Origin: Rudaea sp.
Lineage (GTDB): Bacteria; Pseudomonadota; Gammaproteobacteria; Xanthomonadales; Rhodanobacteraceae
DNA: 64,000 nt
NCBI GenBank assembly: GCA_031291055.1
Contig: JARLJU010000215.1
Location: forward strand, 39,330-103,329
Direction: 5' to 3'
Under the pieces are notes generated by a model. That model saw only the letters and a list, made by a program, of their open reading frames with translations. It made no database searches and was not told the origin of the DNA. The stretch's first letter is position 1. The number at the start of each line of letters is the position of its first letter. Made by a program: the position numbers and the translations under genes. Positions 1 to 8,590 of this stretch are shown here, piece after piece.

Positions 1-150
1 TGCGCATGTTTTCGGCCAGCAGCCATTGAACAGAGCGGGCATGCGCGCTACCGAACTGCGGGCGCTAACAGCGCCAATTCCGTCCCGTGGAGAGCCTTGA
101 TCATTACTTTCCTCAATACCGGCTGGATTTTTGCCGGCAGCTTTGAATAG
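1..150 (+). CDS. C-terminal end of an unknown (probably exported) protein, truncated by the window edge
   Basis: Frame 1 is open from base 1 to a TAG at 148-150, giving 49 residues that end in WIFAGSFE. No start is needed because the gene enters from the left. The body is unrecognised. The ending resembles the IFKNGFE ending of the GH44 protein at 33.9-36.1 kb and the LFFDGFE motif of the CAP protein at 42.2 kb, which suggests a secreted protein of the same class. An open frame of 49 codons in high-GC DNA is weak evidence alone, so the call rests mainly on the ending. Confidence 0.4.
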   Translation, partial: CACFRPAAIEQSGHARYRTAGANSANSVPWRALIITFLNTGWIFAGSFE

Positions 151-192
151 TCGCAGGAACAGGTGCTGCTGATACCGCGATGAGCGGGGCAA

Positions 193-678
193 TCAGCGTG
201 GTGATTCGGGCGTGTTTCCTCCTTGCTCGACGCGAATCCGGGTTTTCACCGAATTGGCGAGAAAGCAGCGCTCGTGCGCGGCGTGATGCAATGCGTCCAC
301 CTGTGCATGATCGGCCGCGTGCGCCGGATCAAACTGAACACGGGGACGCAGCACCACCTCGGCGATTGCCAGTTTGTCCGGCGCAATCTCCTGCATGTGG
401 CCGATTGCTTCGTCCTCGTAGCTGTCGACGATGAAGCCTTTGGCCGCGGCCAGCGACAGGAACCACAGCATATGGCAGCTCGACAGTGCGGCGACGAAGG
501 CTTCCTCGGGATCGACCGCGCCGGGGTCGGACCACGGTGTCGGCACGATGTCTGGCGATGCCGAAGCCATGACCTTCGCGCCGCCGTCAAAGCGCCACTC
601 GTGTGCGCGTGAATAGCGGCCGCCGCGGAATAGGGCATCGCCGCGGTTCCAGGCAATGGTGGCGACGTGTTCGCTCAT
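193..678 (-). CDS. OsmC/Ohr family peroxiredoxin
   Basis: This 161-residue protein has the OsmC fold signature. It carries two conserved redox cysteines, C68 in ALSSCHM and C138 in HERCFLANS, at the spacing used by OsmC/Ohr thiol peroxidases, which reduce organic hydroperoxides in the cytoplasm. The N-terminal segment HEWRFDGG and the PEEAFVAAL helix before C68 are typical of the YhfA/OsmC-like branch rather than classic Ohr. It is divergent from the thioredoxin-like gene at 735 with a 56-bp gap. Substrate specificity cannot be read from the sequence. Confidence 0.9.
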   Translation of the reverse strand: MSEHVATIAWNRGDALFRGGRYSRAHEWRFDGGAKVMASASPDIVPTPWSDPGAVDPEEAFVAALSSCHMLWFLSLAAAKGFIVDSYEDEAIGHMQEIAPDKLAIAEVVLRPRVQFDPAHAADHAQVDALHHAAHERCFLANSVKTRIRVEQGGNTPESPR

Positions 679-734
679 GGCGTAAGTTCCCGGCGGCGGA
701 GTCGGTCACATGGTCATCATTGAGGAGACAACCA

Positions 735-1226
735 ATGCGGATGTGGATAGCGAGTTTGCTGCTAAGTCTGATTGCGTTGCCGGCGCTGGCGCAAGAACCG
801 GCGATGGCCTGGCAGGGCAAGGGCGCCGGCGGTCAGGCCATTCGTTTTGATCCGCAGCATCTGTCGCGCCCGGCGATCCTGCTGTTCTGGGCGACGTGGT
901 GCCCTTATTGCGAGGCGCTGATGCCGTACGTGCAAAAAGTATACGACGCGGCGGGCAAGGACAGGCTCGATGTCTACGCGATCGACATCAAGGATGACGG
1001 TGATCCGGTTGTCGCCCTGCGCGAACGCAAGCAAACCTTCACCCTGGTGCGCGATGGCGATGCAATCGCCGATCAATACGGCGTCAAGGGCACGCCCGGC
1101 TTGTTCCTGGTGAATGCAAAAGGCGACGTCGTGTACAAGCGCACGGGTGGCGATGCACCGGAAAAAGTCGAAGTGGCGCTGCGCGAGAAACTTGGGCTGG
1201 CGCCGACCAAAGCGGCCAAGAATTAG
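735..1226 (+). CDS. Exported TlpA-like thioredoxin-fold protein
   Basis: The 163-residue product has a signal peptide (about residues 1-19, ending ALPALA) followed by a thioredoxin domain with the active site FWATWCPYC (C56 and C59). A cis-proline loop, KGTPGLFLV, lies near residue 123. These mark a periplasmic thiol-disulfide oxidoreductase of the TlpA/ResA class. The start at 735 is chosen because a GGAGA ribosome binding site lies about 8 bases upstream and the signal peptide begins there. An upstream in-frame ATG at 603 lacks both. The CPYC centre is somewhat unusual for TlpA and resembles oxidising DsbA-like centres, so the direction of electron flow is uncertain. Confidence 0.88.
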   Translation: MRMWIASLLLSLIALPALAQEPAMAWQGKGAGGQAIRFDPQHLSRPAILLFWATWCPYCEALMPYVQKVYDAAGKDRLDVYAIDIKDDGDPVVALRERKQTFTLVRDGDAIADQYGVKGTPGLFLVNAKGDVVYKRTGGDAPEKVEVALREKLGLAPTKAAKN

Positions 1227-1329
1227 GCGCCGGCTATGCGGACGGCACCCTCTTGCCCGCCCCCTCTCCACCGCGGGGCAGGCTTGGAGAACATCGGCGC
1301 TTCCGCCAGCGGGAGAAGTGATGACTGCG

Positions 1330-2154
1330 TCAATGAGCCACGAACAACGGCAGATCGCTGTTCTGGAACAAATATCGCGTGGCGCCGCCGAGCACCAGTT
1401 CAGCGATGCGCGAATGACCCCAGGCGCCCATTACGATCATGTCTGCCTGCATCTCGTGCGCGCTGGCGAGAATGGCGCTGCCGTAGTCGTTCTTCGGGTT
1501 GAATGCGCGGAATTCCGCGGCCACACCGTGGCGCGAGAAATATTTCTGCAGATCCAAATGTGGCAGGTGGCGGGCGCCGATCAGTGCATCCTGCTGCACG
1601 CCATCGAGCACGACGATCTTCGCGCCCTTGCGCAGCAGGGGCAGGGAGCCGTGGATTGCGCGAATCGCCTCGCGACTGTGGTTCCACGCGATCAGAACAC
1701 TCTCGCCGAGCGTCTGGATTTTCGCGGCTTCAGGCACCACCACGACGGGCACACCGGCACCGAATACCGTGCGCGAGACCGTGCCCCAGCCTGTCGGGGC
1801 ATCGGGATTCAGGGTTGGCCGTTCGGCGACGACCAGATCGCACCAGCGTGCGGCGTGACACAGTGCTTCGACGGGCTCGCCCTGGGCCACCAGCCATTCG
1901 CCACTGATCGTGTGTGCTTCGAGCAGACCCTGCCACCAGTTGCGCCGGGCCAGCGCCTCGTCGTAGAAATGGTCGGCCTCGTGCACCTGGAACACGACCG
2001 TTTCCGGCGTGCTGAAGGCGACCGCACCGAGAGATGCCACGTGCATGCCGTAAAGATGTGCTTCGAGCCGCTGCGCGAGCACGAATGCTGCACGCGCGGC
2101 CAGCGATTCGCCATTGGTGTTGCGCACATGGACCAGGATATCGAACTGTGGCAT
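1330..2154 (-). CDS. Universal stress protein, tandem UspA type
   Basis: At 274 residues this is about twice the length of a single Usp domain. It begins with the Usp strand FDILVHVRN. It ends with the ATP-binding signature MGAWGHSRIAELVLGGATRY, which fits G-x2-G-x9-G-[ST] with small deviations. The N-terminal half is degenerate, as usual in tandem Usp proteins. It is a cytoplasmic stress protein, probably nucleotide-binding. The 103-bp gap to the thioredoxin-like gene holds only a GC-rich imperfect hairpin. Confidence 0.85.
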   Translation of the reverse strand: MPQFDILVHVRNTNGESLAARAAFVLAQRLEAHLYGMHVASLGAVAFSTPETVVFQVHEADHFYDEALARRNWWQGLLEAHTISGEWLVAQGEPVEALCHAARWCDLVVAERPTLNPDAPTGWGTVSRTVFGAGVPVVVVPEAAKIQTLGESVLIAWNHSREAIRAIHGSLPLLRKGAKIVVLDGVQQDALIGARHLPHLDLQKYFSRHGVAAEFRAFNPKNDYGSAILASAHEMQADMIVMGAWGHSRIAELVLGGATRYLFQNSDLPLFVAH

Positions 2155-2328
2155 GACGAAGGGCCCCGGGAAATTGTCGTTGCGGCCGCGCGAGCGCCTA
2201 GCATAACTCCGCTGCAGGCGCCCCAGGCACCCGGCAGGTGGCGTGCGGTGACCTCCTGCACATCCATGTCTGGCCGCGGCGCGCTATGATCTGCCGGCCG
2301 TCGGGTCTCGGCGGCAAAGGAGAGCGCC

Positions 2329-2709
2329 ATGTTCAAGCTGTTGATCGTGTTGCCGATGCTGCTGGCCGGATTCATCGCCCTGTGTGTCGGCGGTCTGGTG
2401 CTGCTGCCCTTGCTTGCCCTCGTGCCGGGGTTGATCGCCGTGTTTGCCGGCGTGTTCGCCGTAGCGCTTGTTCTGGCTGTGGTCGCAATGCTCCTGCGAC
2501 TGCTGGCCGCGGTCGTGGTCGGCGTGGGCGGCCTGGCCATCGGCCTGGTCGGCATCGGATTCCTGCTCGCGGGCGGCGCCATCGTGCTGGCCCTAGGTGT
2601 GGCGCTTGCGCATCTGCTGCTGCCGTTGCTGCTGATATTCGGATTGATCTGGCTGATCCGCCGCAGCTCCCGCGCGCCGGCGCCGCCGCTGCAGATCAGT
2701 CACGGCTGA
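2329..2709 (+). CDS. Small glycine/leucine-rich membrane protein of unknown function
   Basis: This 126-residue protein is almost wholly hydrophobic, with four to five predicted membrane segments built from Leu, Val, Ala and Gly. It has a short basic tail beginning IRRSSR near residue 112. The start has a good purine-rich site (AAAGGAGAG) upstream. I recognise no family motif. GxxxG-like spacings suggest helix packing. It stands alone between Usp on the opposite strand and the secreted protein at 2858. Confidence 0.7.
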   Translation: MFKLLIVLPMLLAGFIALCVGGLVLLPLLALVPGLIAVFAGVFAVALVLAVVAMLLRLLAAVVVGVGGLAIGLVGIGFLLAGGAIVLALGVALAHLLLPLLLIFGLIWLIRRSSRAPAPPLQISHG

Positions 2710-2857
2710 GCGCTGTCGAAGATTGTCGATTGCCGCTTGCCGGAGAAACCGCGCCAGGCTGATCGAAGCGAAAAACAGGAACCAGCGCCTGCATCTGTCT
2801 TGTGCGTTCGGTGCCGTTGCGCGAGACTGCTCCCTGTCCTGACGACCGGAGAATCCG

Positions 2858-3304
2858 ATGCGCATGGTCAATTCGATGGCTGCCGCGGTCGTGCTTGCGA
2901 CCACGGGCCTGTACTCGATGCAAGCCCACGCCGCGGGCAAGATCGATTGCGAGATGCATTTTTCGCTGACCGGCTGGGCTGCCATCTACAAGCACGCGGA
3001 AGGCGGTGGCACGATCACCTGCAACAACGGCAAGAGTTATCGCGTGAACATCGTCGCCGTGGGCGGAGGCCTGACGGCCGGCAAATACAAGTTGGAAAAC
3101 GCCACGGGTAAGTTTTCCGAGGTTTACGACCCGTCGGAACTGTTCGGCAGCTACGCTCAAGGCGAAGCCAATGCAGGAGTCGTCAAGGCCGGCGTCGCCC
3201 AGGTATTGACCAAGGGCAACGTCTCGCTGGCCCTGGCTGGTACCGGCGAAGGTGTGAATCTGGGTGTCTCCTTCGGCAAGTTCACGATCCAGAACATCAA
3301 GTAA
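2858..3304 (+). CDS. Exported protein of unknown function
   Basis: The product has 148 residues with a clear signal peptide (about 1-25, ending QAHAA). The mature domain has two cysteines (CEMHF and TITCNNGK) that could form a disulfide, and the glycine-rich motif AVGGGLTAGKYKL. Its second half, with alternating glycine and hydrophobic residues, looks like a small beta-sandwich. I cannot assign a family; DUF992-like or lipid-binding periplasmic proteins are possibilities. A rho-independent terminator follows about 20 bases after the stop, so it is probably monocistronic. Confidence 0.7.
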   Translation: MRMVNSMAAAVVLATTGLYSMQAHAAGKIDCEMHFSLTGWAAIYKHAEGGGTITCNNGKSYRVNIVAVGGGLTAGKYKLENATGKFSEVYDPSELFGSYAQGEANAGVVKAGVAQVLTKGNVSLALAGTGEGVNLGVSFGKFTIQNIK

Positions 3305-3325
3305 CCAAGCGGTTCGGGATTCATC

Positions 3326-3356
3326 GGACGGGGTGTCAGCGGACGTCCCGTTTTTT
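3326..3356 (+). terminator. Rho-independent terminator of the exported-protein gene
   Basis: GGACGGG at 3326-3332 can pair with CCCGTTT at 3347-3353 (including G-T pairs), and a run of six T residues covers 3351-3356. It lies 22 bases after the TAA of the gene ending at 3304. Confidence 0.65.
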
Positions 3357-3432
3357 ATTTGTACACCTTTTCATCGGCTGCTGCGTGGCCGCCATGTTTG
3401 TCGCGCTGCACAAAAACCGTTACTGTTCGGGC

Positions 3433-4089
3433 ATGTCAGATAGTGCAGAAAACGCAAGGTATTCGGCCGCTGAGGAAATCGCCAACAGCCTGATCCACGG
3501 CCTCGGCATCGTCCTGAGCCTGGCCGGCATCGCGGTGCTCGTTGCCGCCGCCGCGCGCGTCGGCAGCACGCGCGAAATCGTCTCCTGCGCTGTCTACGGA
3601 ATCACGCTCGTCGCGCTGTATACGACATCGACGCTGTATCACAGCGCCACGCGCCCGGCGTCAAAACGCGCTCTGCGCACGCTCGACCACATCGCCATCT
3701 TTCTGTTGATTGCCGGCACCTACACGCCCTTCGTGTTGATCGCATTGCGCGGAAGCTGGGGCTGGTCGCTGTTTGCAATCACCTGGTTCCTGGCAGCGCT
3801 CGGGGTGATCGCCGAACTCAGCGCCTTGCACCGCTTTCGCGGCGTCATGGTTGCGCTTTACATCGCCATAGGCTGGGTCGGGCTTGTTGCGATCAAGCCG
3901 CTGGCAGCGGCGTTGCCGTCTGCAGGCCTGTGGCTGCTTTTCGGTGGCGGCGTGAGTTACACGTTCGGCGTGCTGTTCTATGTCTGGCACAGCTTGCGCT
4001 TTCATCATGCGGTATGGCATCTGTTCGTGCTCGGGGGCAGTGCGCTGCAGTATTTCGCCGTGCTCTGGTACGTGTTGCCGCAGGCATGA
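3433..4089 (+). CDS. trhA: Hemolysin III / TrhA family seven-helix membrane protein
   Basis: The 218-residue product matches the PAQR/hemolysin III family. The conserved features are NSLIHGLGI near the N-terminus, STLYHSA in helix 2, LDHIAIFLLIAGTYTP in helix 3 and the C-terminal FHHAVWHLFVLGGS. The three histidine clusters are the presumed metal site. Bacterial TrhA proteins affect membrane energetics and fluidity; the haemolysin name is historical. The start at 3433 is preferred over 3385 because it begins the conserved N-terminus. The stop overlaps the next start in an ATGA, so the two genes are translationally coupled. Confidence 0.92.
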   Translation: MSDSAENARYSAAEEIANSLIHGLGIVLSLAGIAVLVAAAARVGSTREIVSCAVYGITLVALYTTSTLYHSATRPASKRALRTLDHIAIFLLIAGTYTPFVLIALRGSWGWSLFAITWFLAALGVIAELSALHRFRGVMVALYIAIGWVGLVAIKPLAAALPSAGLWLLFGGGVSYTFGVLFYVWHSLRFHHAVWHLFVLGGSALQYFAVLWYVLPQA

Positions 4090-4487
4090 CGTCGTTTATC
4101 ACCCATCATGGCGGTTGCCATTGCGGCCGGGTGCGCTTCGAAGTCGATGCGCCGGCGCGAATCCGTGCACTCGAGTGTAATTGTTCCATTTGCCGCATGA
4201 CCGGGTTTTTGCACCTGATCGTGCCGGCGGCGCGTTTCCGTCTGCTTCAGGGCGCGGAGGTACTGAGCGAATACGCGTTCAATACCGGCATTGCCAGGCA
4301 CCGATTCTGCAGTGTTTGCGGCATCAAGGCGTTCTATGTCCCGCGCTCGAATCCGGATGGAATCGACATCAACGTGCGTTGCCTGGACACGGTCACGATC
4401 GAGCATCTGCACGTGGATCCGTTCGATGACGCCGACCGCGAGCGCGGCACCGCGGCGCTCGCTCATCTGTCGCGTGGCGATGCCTAG
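4086..4487 (+). CDS. GFA (CENP-V/GFA) domain protein
   Basis: This 133-residue protein has the zinc pattern of the glutathione-dependent formaldehyde-activating family: GGCHCGRVRFEV near residue 10, CNCSICRMTG near residue 40, and RHRFCSVCGIKAFY near residue 75. Those cysteine groups bind two zinc ions. Most members have no demonstrated formaldehyde activity, so function is left open. The ATG overlaps the TGA of trhA. Its stop overlaps by 4 bases the end of the convergent DUF456 gene. Confidence 0.9.
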   Translation: MTSFITHHGGCHCGRVRFEVDAPARIRALECNCSICRMTGFLHLIVPAARFRLLQGAEVLSEYAFNTGIARHRFCSVCGIKAFYVPRSNPDGIDINVRCLDTVTIEHLHVDPFDDADRERGTAALAHLSRGDA

Positions 4488-4969
4488 CCGAATACGAAGG
4501 CGAGCAGGAAAACGCCCAGCATCGTGAAGCACAGGGCGAGTTTGGCAAGCGTGCCGAACAGCAGGCCGAGCCAGGTCGCGATACCGACTTTCGCGGCTTT
4601 TCCCACTTTGCTGCCCGCCAGCAGTTCGCCGCAGATCGCGCCGGCGAAGGGGCCCAGCAGCAGGCCGATCAGGCCGAAGAACAGGCCGACCAGGGTGCCG
4701 ATGCTCGCTCCCCACAGGGCCGCGCCGCTGGCACCGACGCGCCGTGCGCCGAGCAGGCCGGCGACGAAATCGATCAGCATCGCCAGCGCGGCGAGCACGC
4801 CGAGTACGCTCAAGGTCACGGCGCCCACGTGCTGAAAATGATCGGCCCATGCGGCCAGCCACATGCCGCAGAAGACCAGCGGCACTCCCGGCAACGCCGG
4901 TATCACGGCGCCGGCCATGCCGGCCACGATCAGCGCGCCGGAAAGGATGAAATACAGCGTTTGCTGCAT
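4484..4969 (-). CDS. DUF456 family integral membrane protein
   Basis: The 161-residue product has four or five membrane helices. It carries the DUF456 hallmarks: an N-terminal PALPGVPLVF loop and a glycine-rich helical stretch near the middle, GLLLGPFAGAICGE. No catalytic residues are evident and the function of the family is unknown. It is followed on the minus strand side by the RsiV-like lipoprotein 12 bases upstream, so the two may be cotranscribed. Confidence 0.85.
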   Translation of the reverse strand: MQQTLYFILSGALIVAGMAGAVIPALPGVPLVFCGMWLAAWADHFQHVGAVTLSVLGVLAALAMLIDFVAGLLGARRVGASGAALWGASIGTLVGLFFGLIGLLLGPFAGAICGELLAGSKVGKAAKVGIATWLGLLFGTLAKLALCFTMLGVFLLAFVFG

Positions 4970-4981
4970 GGCGCGGAATGC

Positions 4982-5839
4982 TCAGCGCACGCCGGGCTTG
5001 AGCTCTGCGGTATCGATCGCGAACGCATCGCGGTATTCGGGTTTGAGCAGGTGGTAGAACACCTTGGCCGGGACCTCCACCTGCTGTTCGCCGCCGCTGG
5101 TTGCGGCCAGTTGGGCTTGTGGAAAGATCAGGGTCAGGCCGATTGCCTTGCTGTCGATGCCGTCGATGAAAAAGACGGAGAAATTTCCCACGCTTGCCTG
5201 CGTGCCACGCTGAACGCCTTCCTGCATGCGCTTGAGTGACGGCGCCGGCGCATTGCCATCGCCGGCACTCTGGCGCAGGCTCGCTTCGTAGCGGCCTTCA
5301 AGCTGGCGCCGGCTTTCGTCGCTCAACGCCTGCAGCGCCGCATCGGGCGTTGCGAACAAATCCACAATGGATAAGATTTTTCCATCGGTCGTGCGCATGA
5401 CGAAACTGGCAATCCTTGGTGCCGTGTCGGTGCTGGAATGCATGGTCTCGCGGGCCAGCACACTGACGAAATCCTCGGTGCGCCTGGCGATATCGAATTC
5501 CAGATCCAGCGCCGCCGGAGGAGTGCTGGCGGTGCGCTCCGCCGGTGCCGGAAGCGCGTCGAGGAATTCCTGTTTGCGTTGCGCCGCGTAAGCATGCAAT
5601 GCCTGGATCAACGCGCTCCATTCCGGCGGCAGATCCGGGTAACGGATGTGGAACTCGTAGCTCTCGCCGCGTCCTTCCTCGGCGAGCGCCGAAATACTGG
5701 TTACATCGGCCGGGAGCGGATGCGCGCCGGCGACATCAGGCGCGGACGAAGCGGCCGGTGGTGCGTTGCAGGCTGCCGTCAACAACGTCAGCAGGCACGG
5801 CAACAGCGCACGCAAGCGAAAGGTGCAAAGCCAAGGCAT
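4982..5839 (-). CDS. Lipoprotein with DUF4163/DUF3298 (RsiV-like) domain
   Basis: Starting at 5839 gives 285 residues, with a lipoprotein signal whose lipobox LTAAC places the lipidated cysteine at about residue 24. The body has the DUF4163 segment (YEFHIRYPDLP) and the C-terminal DUF3298 segment (VPAKVFYHLLKPEYR), as in RsiV and PdaC C-termini. It is probably anchored in the outer membrane facing the periplasm. An in-frame ATG 60 bases upstream would add a polar extension before the signal peptide and is rejected. It lies downstream of the PDZ gene on the same strand. Confidence 0.85.
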   Translation of the reverse strand: MPWLCTFRLRALLPCLLTLLTAACNAPPAASSAPDVAGAHPLPADVTSISALAEEGRGESYEFHIRYPDLPPEWSALIQALHAYAAQRKQEFLDALPAPAERTASTPPAALDLEFDIARRTEDFVSVLARETMHSSTDTAPRIASFVMRTTDGKILSIVDLFATPDAALQALSDESRRQLEGRYEASLRQSAGDGNAPAPSLKRMQEGVQRGTQASVGNFSVFFIDGIDSKAIGLTLIFPQAQLAATSGGEQQVEVPAKVFYHLLKPEYRDAFAIDTAELKPGVR

Positions 5840-5989
5840 GGAATAGTCGACCGGGGAAGATTCCGCGCAGTGTAAAGGCAGAATGCGTTCTGGTGCCATG
5901 TGCCTGAATACATGGCGGCGGGTTCCAGCGCGGATGCAGTGTCGTGGCGCACGCGTTGCGGCCGTGTTCGCGCAGTCGGCAATCGGCGG

Positions 5990-7204
5990 TCAACTCTCTG
6001 CATCGTCGTTGGTCGGCGGCACCGGTGGTGCGGGCGGCGCCGGCGGCGCCGGTGGCGGCGGTACGGCGGGGACTGGCGGCACGGGCGGCGGCGGCGGTGG
6101 CGGTGGAACAAAGATGCCCTTGAACTCCGGCGCCTTCATGCTCAGGCTCAGGTTTTTGCGCTGGCGCAGCACCTGCACCCTGACATCGCTGCCGGTCGGT
6201 TGCTCGCGTAGCAGCCGCAGTGCATCTTCGGGCCGTTCCACTTTCTGTCCCGCGACTTCTAGCAACACATCTCCGGACTTGAGGCCCTTGAGCGAATCGT
6301 TGCTGTCCGAAAGCACCAGCACGCCCCTGTCCGCACCGAAATAGCCGCCCAGATCCGGATTGAGGCTGACCAGGTTCAGGCCCCACCACGGCGTGGAGAA
6401 ACTGACGTGTTCAAGCGCACGCTGCACCTGCGCTTGAGCGCGTTCGCTGGCACGTTCGGCGGTACGTTCGGCCTGGCTTACAGCCCGCTGCACCTGCTCA
6501 TTCACGCGCTTGTCCAGATCCGGCGGAATCGCCGCGGCGATGGTTTCGCCCAGATGCGACAATTGCTCCAGGTCGTGCGTATCCATATCGCCGAAAGCAT
6601 AGGCGAAGTTATACGGTTCCCGGCGCTCGGCCTTGACCGTGATTTCGCTCTGCTTGCCGCTGCGAAGCACGTCCAGTTTGACCGTTTGACCCAGCTTCAG
6701 GTCGTGCAAGACCTTGAGCGCCGCATCGTGGCCCTCGTCGCCGCTTGCCACTGCCTTGCCGTCGACGGCGACGACGATGTCGCCATCGCGCACGCCGGCC
6801 TTGTCGGCCGGGCCGCCTGGGGTGACAGCACTGATGCGCACGCCCTGCTTGCTCCCAGCAAGTACCACTCCGATCATGGCGCGCTGCGGATCGCCCAGAT
6901 AGCGGTAGGAATAGGCGCGCGGACCGACGTCGCCGAGCCTGGCCGACACTTCGGCCATCTTGCGCGACAATTCGCGCATCTGTTCGCGCATGGCTTCCAG
7001 CTCACGGCGTGCCGTTTCGGCTTCGCTGCGCGCGGTTTCGGCATTGCGGCGTCCTGCCTCGGCATCCGCGCGCGCGGCTTCGGCGTCTGCGCTGGCAGAT
7101 GCGGGTGTCGCAGGTATGTCGGCCGCGCGGTCGGCGGCCATGCCGTTACCGCACAGAACGAGCGCCAGGGCAAGAAGTGGAAATTGTGCATTTTGCAGAT
7201 TCAT
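5990..7204 (-). CDS. Periplasmic double-PDZ protein with coiled coil and proline-rich tail
   Basis: The 404-residue product begins with a signal peptide (residues 1-23), then an Ala/Glu/Arg coiled coil with repeated AETARSEAE-like heptads (about 40-95). PDZ 1 (about 105-200) contains GVRISAVTPGGPADKAGVRDGD. A second helical region is followed by PDZ 2 (about 285-360), with GLKSGDVLLEVAGQKV. The tail is nearly all proline and alanine. No protease catalytic triad is present, so it is a PDZ scaffold and not DegP. It lies 25 bases downstream of the anti-sigma-like gene and probably belongs to the same operon. Confidence 0.88.
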   Translation of the reverse strand: MNLQNAQFPLLALALVLCGNGMAADRAADIPATPASASADAEAARADAEAGRRNAETARSEAETARRELEAMREQMRELSRKMAEVSARLGDVGPRAYSYRYLGDPQRAMIGVVLAGSKQGVRISAVTPGGPADKAGVRDGDIVVAVDGKAVASGDEGHDAALKVLHDLKLGQTVKLDVLRSGKQSEITVKAERREPYNFAYAFGDMDTHDLEQLSHLGETIAAAIPPDLDKRVNEQVQRAVSQAERTAERASERAQAQVQRALEHVSFSTPWWGLNLVSLNPDLGGYFGADRGVLVLSDSNDSLKGLKSGDVLLEVAGQKVERPEDALRLLREQPTGSDVRVQVLRQRKNLSLSMKAPEFKGIFVPPPPPPPPVPPVPAVPPPPAPPAPPAPPVPPTNDDAES

Positions 7205-7229
7205 GATCGACCTTCAAGTTGATCGGGTA

Positions 7230-7874
7230 TCAATTAATCTCGTTGAGCGTGCCGGCAGCCGGCGTCGCCGCGGCGATTTCGGCCAGCCGGTAGTTCGAGT
7301 AGCGCAGCGCGGTCAGATCTTCGAGCAGGGCCACGCGCCGATGCCACAGCGGCAGCGTTCCGGTCGGCGTGGACGCCGCAAGTTCGACATCGACCAGACC
7401 GATCAGGTTTTCGATCTCGGTCGCCGCCGCCAGATCCTGGCTCGGCAACGGCGAGGCCGCGCGCCGCGTATCGTGCAGCCAGCGTTCCAGCGCCTGCGAA
7501 CGTGCCTGTGCCGATGCCAGCTCACTGGCGTCGCTCTGCTGAATTTGTGTATTTGTCGCATTTGTCATGTTTGTCGCTGCAGCTGCATTCGTGCCATTCG
7601 CTGTTGAAGATGCGCCGACGGATGCAACGGTCGCGGCGATTTGCGCCGGCATCGCCGTGGTCGGCGGCGTGTGGCGCAGGGACAGGGCGGAAGCGAGCGC
7701 CAGCACGCAGGCTGCGGCTACGGCCAGCGGCAAGTAACGGCGCCGGCGGCGCGGAGCCGCAGGCACCAGCCGGGCGGCAAGCGCAGGCCACCCATCCTGC
7801 GTCGGCGTCGCCAGCGGCAGGGCACGCAGCGCATCACCCAGGCTCAACCGGCTTGTGACGTTTGCATCAGACAT
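7230..7874 (-). CDS. Membrane-anchored anti-sigma-like protein paired with the ECF sigma at 7844-8446
   Basis: The 214-residue protein has an N-terminal cytoplasmic region of about 45 residues, then a basic stretch RRRRR and one membrane helix (LPLAVAAACVLALASAL, about 48-64). The periplasmic part is Asn/Thr/Ala-rich. No zinc-finger HxxxCxxC motif is present. The start overlaps the end of the sigma gene by 31 bases, the usual arrangement for ECF sigma/anti-sigma pairs. The anti-sigma role is inferred from topology and position. Confidence 0.75.
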   Translation of the reverse strand: MSDANVTSRLSLGDALRALPLATPTQDGWPALAARLVPAAPRRRRRYLPLAVAAACVLALASALSLRHTPPTTAMPAQIAATVASVGASSTANGTNAAAATNMTNATNTQIQQSDASELASAQARSQALERWLHDTRRAASPLPSQDLAAATEIENLIGLVDVELAASTPTGTLPLWHRRVALLEDLTALRYSNYRLAEIAAATPAAGTLNEIN

Positions 7875-8446
7875 GCGGAACTCCCAGCTTGAATCGGGCA
7901 GGGTTGTGGATCGAGCAGGCCGCGCAAGCGTGCCGTACCGCGCGCCACCTGCGATTTGGAAAAACTCGTCGTCTTGCCCACCAGCTCGGCGATCTCCGGA
8001 TGCGAGTAGCCTTCGACGTGGTACAGCCAGAGCACACTGCGGGTGAGTGCCGGCAGCTCGCCCAATGCGCGTTCCAGCGCCAGCGAATCCGCACGCACCC
8101 AGGCCGGCGCGACGTCGTCGATGATGGTGTCCATATCCAATTCCCCATCGAAGCGCCGGCTGCTGCGCAGCCGCATCAGCGACTCGTTCAGCGCAATCTG
8201 CCGCAGCCACGCCCAGAACGGAGCGTCATTGCGGTATTGGCCGATGCGCTGGAAGACTTTCAGCATCGCATCCTGCATCGCGTCGCGCGCCGCCTCTGCG
8301 TCGCCGAGCATGCGCAGCGCGAGCGTGTAGACCGGTCGCTCGAAGCGCCGGTAGATCTGCTCGAACGCGCCCAGCTCGCCCGCCTTGGCGCGGTCGATCA
8401 GGGATTGCGGCACCTCGAGCTGGAACGACGATGCGGTCACGAGCAT
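7844..8446 (-). CDS. ECF-type RNA polymerase sigma-70 factor
   Basis: The 200-residue product has region 2 (FEQIYRRFERPVYTLALRML, then DAMQDAMLKVFQ) and region 4 (LPALTRSVLWLYHVEGYSHP, then IAELVGKTTSFSKSQVARG). The start at 8446 is preferred because region 2 follows with the usual 15-residue lead; an in-frame ATG at 8524 would add a cysteine-rich unrelated segment. The region 4 recognition loop is slightly longer than usual (KTTSFSKSQ). It heads an operon with the membrane anti-sigma-like protein and the PDZ protein, suggesting an envelope-stress role. Confidence 0.9.
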   Translation of the reverse strand: MLVTASSFQLEVPQSLIDRAKAGELGAFEQIYRRFERPVYTLALRMLGDAEAARDAMQDAMLKVFQRIGQYRNDAPFWAWLRQIALNESLMRLRSSRRFDGELDMDTIIDDVAPAWVRADSLALERALGELPALTRSVLWLYHVEGYSHPEIAELVGKTTSFSKSQVARGTARLRGLLDPQPCPIQAGSSACLMQTSQAG

Positions 8447-8490
8447 ATAGATGCACCCGAACGCGCAAGGGTCGCAAGTGCGGGATGACC

Positions 8491-8523
8491 TGTCCGCCGG
8501 TTGTCCGGGACAGCCTGCGGACA
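8491..8523. promoter_or_regulatory. 33-bp dyad, candidate enhancer (UAS) for the sigma-54 promoter
   Basis: The outer arms TGTCCGC (8491-8497) and GCGGACA (8517-8523) are perfect inverted repeats. The inner arms TGTCC (8502-8506) and GGACA (8508-8512) are also perfect, centred on 8507. Over the 33 bases about 14 of 16 pairs are complementary. It lies about 90 bp upstream of the sigma-54 element, the usual position for an NtrC-class activator site. The best candidate to bind it is the response regulator at 15393-16763; that assignment is inference. Confidence 0.65.
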
Positions 8524-8590
8524 CCGCAAGGCTTCTGGCCCGAAGCGGCTTTTCTGGCGTCGCTATGCCGAATCATGCGGCCTGTAACCA

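Noticed and set aside
6028..6108. GC-only simple repeat that looked like a repeat array
   Set aside because: It encodes the proline/alanine tail of the PDZ protein and is explained by codon use.
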